In this document: positions 61,542-64,000 of the stretch, piece after piece | Layout: every line of letters starts with the position of its first letter | How positions within the stretch are numbered: position 1 is the stretch's first letter | Assembly: GCF_003315615.1 (NCBI RefSeq) | Contig: NZ_PDCH01000004.1 | Location: forward strand, 45,949-109,948 | DNA: 64,000 nt | Direction: 5' to 3' | From: Bifidobacterium xylocopae | GTDB lineage: Bacteria; Actinomycetota; Actinomycetes; Actinomycetales; Bifidobacteriaceae | The notes under the pieces: generated by a model | What the model saw: the letters and a program-made list of their open reading frames with translations, nothing else | Told to the model about the DNA's origin: nothing | The model's database searches: none | Program-made: the position numbers and the translations under genes

Positions 61542-63194
61542 TCACTTGGTCAGGCTGGCGTAGTCAGGCACGTCCTGCCAGTTGAAGGCAAAGCCGTGGA
61601 TGTCCTTGACGGCCACACCCTTCGCGTTCTCGTTGAACAGAGGGACCGCCGGCATATCCTCCAACAGGATCTCCTCGGCCTGCCTGAAGAGCCGGTCCGC
61701 CTGGTCGGTGCTCGTGGCCGCCGCAGCGCGTTTCAGCGCATCGTCGAAGGCTGGGTTCTTGTAGTCGCCGTCGTTGGAGCCGTTGCCGTCGGCCGCCGTT
61801 GAGCTGAAGTTCGGCTGCAGGTAGTTCTCCAGGGACGGATAGTCGGGCTGCCAACCGGAACGGAAGGCGGAATCGGTGAACTTGCGCGCCGAGATGTTGT
61901 TGCGGAACTCGTTGAAGGTCGGCTGCGGGTTGCCCTCCGCCTTGATCCCCAGCGTGTTCTTGATGGAATTCGCCACGGCGTCGTATGTCTCTTTCTGACC
62001 ACTGTCCGAGTTGTAGGCGATCTTGAAGGTGTCGTCAGCGGCCCAAGGCGAGATCCGATTGGCCTGCGCCCACAGTTCCTTGGCTTTCTTCGGGTTGTAG
62101 TTCAGGACATCCGAGCCTTTGAGCGACGTCGGATGCCCGGGGATGGTCGGAGCTGCGAAATCAGTGGGGACGGCACCTGCGTTGTTCAGCACTTTGCGCA
62201 GGATCTGCTTGCGGTCTATGGCCATGGAAATGGCCCTCCGACGCAGCTTGCCCTCCTGGTCCTGCCCGAAACGCTTCATGTAGGAGGGAATTGTGAAGTC
62301 TGAAATTCCGGCGCCCGGGGTGCTGACCGCCTGGACTTGGTCGTCGGTCCGGAAGGTCTTGAGGGCGGAGGCCGGCAGGGTGCTGAGCACGTCCAGGTTG
62401 CCGGATTGCACATCCGCATAGGCCGCAGTCGGGTCGGTGTACACCCGGAACTCGATGCCGCCGTTCCTGACTTTCACCCCGCCCTTGTAGTCGGGGTTCC
62501 TGACCAGCTTGACCGACTTGTTGTGCTCCCAGGACTTGAACCGGTAAGGCCCGTTCGTGATTGGGTGCTCGCCGAAACCGGTTGGGTCGCTGAAGCGTTC
62601 CTCCGGCATAGGCGCAAAGGCGGATTCACCGACCTGGATCGGGAATGTCGATGAGGGTGATGACAGCTCCACACTGAAGGTGAGGTCGTCGATCACCTTC
62701 AAGCCCGACATCTGGGCCTTGGGGTCGACGCCCTTGGCCTGCAGCTCATCGAACCCCTTGATGATGGAGTAGAAGCTGGAAGCCAACTGGCCGTTGGCAG
62801 CGTTAGCCCCGTATGACCAGGCCTTGGTGAACGATGAGGCGGTCACCGGAGAACCATCGCTGAACTTCCAACCCGGTTGAAGCGTCACCCGGTATTCGGT
62901 CATGTCGGCGTTGGGCTTGATCTCCTTGGCCACCTCATTATGAACGTGCCCCTTGGCGTCGAAACGCACCAGTTTGGAGTACATCAGATCAAGCGGGTGC
63001 CCTCCTCCGACCTCCATGGTGTTTGAGGGGATCAAAGGCTTGGCTGGTTCCGTTCCGGACACGCTTATTGTAGTGTCGGAGGTCGCGGGAGCCTTTGTCG
63101 ACCTGCTGTCGCCCCCTCCCCCGCACGCGCTCAGAGCCAGGGCGAGCGAGCAGATCGCAGCGGCGGATACGGCGAATCGTGAATTCCTGTGCAT
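61542..63194 (-). CDS. oppA: Peptide-binding lipoprotein OppA (copy 2)
   Basis: A 550-residue paralogue of copy 1, same architecture: signal and lipobox LSACGG (Cys24), WKFSDGSPVTASSFTKAW, NGPYRFKSWEHNKSVKLVR, RRAISMAIDRKQIL. Divergence is spread throughout, especially in the ligand-contact half (e.g. STPGAGISDFTIPSYMKRF against NVSGPVFQNFTIPSYMKHF), suggesting a different peptide preference. No strong ribosome-binding site precedes the ATG (AGAAAAGACATT). It is preceded by its own 194-nt leader with a terminator for copy 3. Confidence 0.93.
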   Translation of the reverse strand: MHRNSRFAVSAAAICSLALALSACGGGGDSRSTKAPATSDTTISVSGTEPAKPLIPSNTMEVGGGHPLDLMYSKLVRFDAKGHVHNEVAKEIKPNADMTEYRVTLQPGWKFSDGSPVTASSFTKAWSYGANAANGQLASSFYSIIKGFDELQAKGVDPKAQMSGLKVIDDLTFSVELSSPSSTFPIQVGESAFAPMPEERFSDPTGFGEHPITNGPYRFKSWEHNKSVKLVRNPDYKGGVKVRNGGIEFRVYTDPTAAYADVQSGNLDVLSTLPASALKTFRTDDQVQAVSTPGAGISDFTIPSYMKRFGQDQEGKLRRRAISMAIDRKQILRKVLNNAGAVPTDFAAPTIPGHPTSLKGSDVLNYNPKKAKELWAQANRISPWAADDTFKIAYNSDSGQKETYDAVANSIKNTLGIKAEGNPQPTFNEFRNNISARKFTDSAFRSGWQPDYPSLENYLQPNFSSTAADGNGSNDGDYKNPAFDDALKRAAAATSTDQADRLFRQAEEILLEDMPAVPLFNENAKGVAVKDIHGFAFNWQDVPDYASLTK

Positions 63195-63388
63195 GGGAAT
63201 GTCTTTTCTATGATGTCTGCAATGACGACGATTTCTGTTGATTGGTGTTTGCCCGAACGGTACCGGTCAAGGGACTGTCCGGTCCATGTATGAAAAGTGC
63301 TCAGCCCTTCCAGGGTACGGGGGGTCACGGGCCCTGGCACAGATTAAGCCGGGCCCGGAACCCCCTGGGTCGCTGTATCAGCGAACGG
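63195..63388. other. 194-nt gap between oppA copies 3 and 2
   Basis: Holds the copy-3 terminator hairpin and the leader of copy 2. On the minus strand a TTGACC hexamer lies near 63261-63266, but no good -10 at 16-18 nt is seen. No gene. Confidence 0.5.
63319..63365 (-). terminator. Terminator after oppA copy 3
   Basis: Nested GC-rich arms GGGGGT/ACCCCC and CGGGCCC/GGGCCCG with a 2-nt internal mismatch and a 16-nt loop, shortly after the copy-3 stop. It is well placed to separate copies 3 and 2. Confidence 0.75.
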
Positions 63389-64000
63389 TCACTTGGTCAT
63401 GCTGGCGTAGTCGGGGATTCCCTGCCAATTGAAGGAGAAGCCATGGATGCCTTTGGCGGCTATACCCTTCGAATTGGCATAATAGAGCGGCACCGCCGGC
63501 AGATCCTCGAGGAGGACCTCCTCGGCCTGCTGGAAGAGCTTGTTGGCGGCATCGACGCTCTTGGCGGAAGACGCGCGCGCCAGCAGCTCGTCGAACTTGG
63601 GATTCTTGTAGTCACCGTCGTTGGAGCCGTTGCCGTCGGCGGCAGCCGTGGTGTAATTCGGTTTCAGGTAATCCTCGGGCGACGGGTAGTCGGGCTGCCA
63701 ACCGGAACGGAAGGCCGAATCCGTAAACTTACGCTGGACCACGTTGTTGCGGAACTCGTTGAAGGTCGGCTGCGGGTTGCCCTCCGCCTTGATCCCCAGG
63801 GAGTTCTTGATCGAATTCGCCAGCGCGTCATAGATCTCCTTGTGGCCCCCATCCGAGTTGTAGGCCATCTTGAAGACGTCGTCAGCACCCCAGGGAGCGA
63901 TCCTGTCGGCCTGCGCCCACAGCTCCTTGGCCTTCTTCGGATTGTACTTCAGAACATCCGAACCCTTCAGATCCCTCGAATAACCGGGAATGGTCGGAGC
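63389..64000 (-). CDS. oppA: Peptide-binding lipoprotein OppA (copy 3), C-terminal part only
   Basis: The last 203 codons of a third oppA; the start is beyond the right edge. From the window edge inward it reads APTIPGYSRDLKGSDV, identical to copy 1, and ends FSFNWQGIPDYASMTK. The first 260 nt in the window match copy 1 with one difference; the C-terminal part then diverges (e.g. NVVQRKFTDS, DYPSPEDYLKPNYTTAA). The reading frame is intact. Confidence 0.93.
   Translation of the reverse strand, partial: APTIPGYSRDLKGSDVLKYNPKKAKELWAQADRIAPWGADDVFKMAYNSDGGHKEIYDALANSIKNSLGIKAEGNPQPTFNEFRNNVVQRKFTDSAFRSGWQPDYPSPEDYLKPNYTTAAADGNGSNDGDYKNPKFDELLARASSAKSVDAANKLFQQAEEVLLEDLPAVPLYYANSKGIAAKGIHGFSFNWQGIPDYASMTK
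63741..64000. repeat. 260-bp near-identical tract shared with oppA copy 1
   Basis: Partner of 60181-60440, one mismatch, reaching the window edge. The sharp left boundary within the gene (differences resume immediately at 63740 and below) is the pattern of gene conversion. Confidence 0.95.

Overview
The window is a 64-kb stretch of a high-GC, Gram-positive actinobacterial chromosome. Gene content, a fused OppDF ATPase with tandem OppA lipoproteins, a GluABCD-type amino-acid importer and protein-level similarity all point to Bifidobacteriaceae, most likely Bifidobacterium; I cannot name the species. The sequence is nearly all chromosomal backbone. I see no tRNA genes, no CRISPR array, no insertion sequence, no prophage and no restriction or antiphage island. 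Many long antisense open frames exist, but they are shadows caused by high GC at third codon positions.

Layout. 1-2518: gluD'CBA glutamate-type ABC importer (minus). 2595-5823: aspS and hisS (minus). 5915-7402: DUF349 protein (plus). 7524-10749: rel, dut, DUF4193 (minus). 10941-12314: sepH (plus). 12327-13562: phosphodiesterase-like protein (minus). 13667-25168: parC (plus), then lhr helicase, parE and sigA (minus). 25324-31005: DUF4192, polyprenyl synthase, PASTA kinase, acyltransferase and an unrecognised membrane protein. 31141-35084: secA and hpf. 35233-35592: RNase P RNA. 35601-42979: recX, recA, DUF3046, clgR, cinA, pgsA, ftsK. 43064-47021: merR, miaA, miaB (minus) and a small alarmone synthetase (plus). 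47107-49216: aldo/keto reductase and a Bax-inhibitor-1 protein. 49293-55332: DUF3710, DUF3159, an rRNA/tRNA uracil methyltransferase, a lipoprotein and a CtpE-like P-type ATPase, transcribed right to left. 55430-64000: opp peptide importer with at least three oppA copies.

How it works together. From memory of other actinobacteria (Mycobacterium, Streptomyces), much of the window is an inherited neighbourhood: sigA, parE/parC, dut, DUF4193, sepH, recA, recX, DUF3046, clgR, pgsA, ftsK, miaA, miaB, DUF3710, DUF3159 and the TRAM methyltransferase lie near each other there too. The core carries replication-linked topology (ParC/ParE, FtsK), cell division (SepH), DNA repair (RecA/RecX under a LexA box), stress signalling (Rel plus a synthetase, ClgR, PASTA kinase), protein export (SecA), ribosome hibernation (HPF) and two nutrient importers.

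The most notable observations are: a 260-bp tract with one mismatch shared by two oppA copies 3,560 bp apart, while the copy between them has diverged; an insertion of about 100 residues in the first ATPase domain of OppDF; a MerR operator-promoter buried in the last codons of miaA with an apparently leaderless transcript; a series of genes whose start codon sits 6-8 nt after a -10-like hexamer with no ribosome-binding site; and a lipoprotein translationally coupled to a P-type ATPase. I did not find convincing evidence of a wholly new multi-gene system. Start codons below were chosen from ribosome-binding sites and often differ from the longest open frame.
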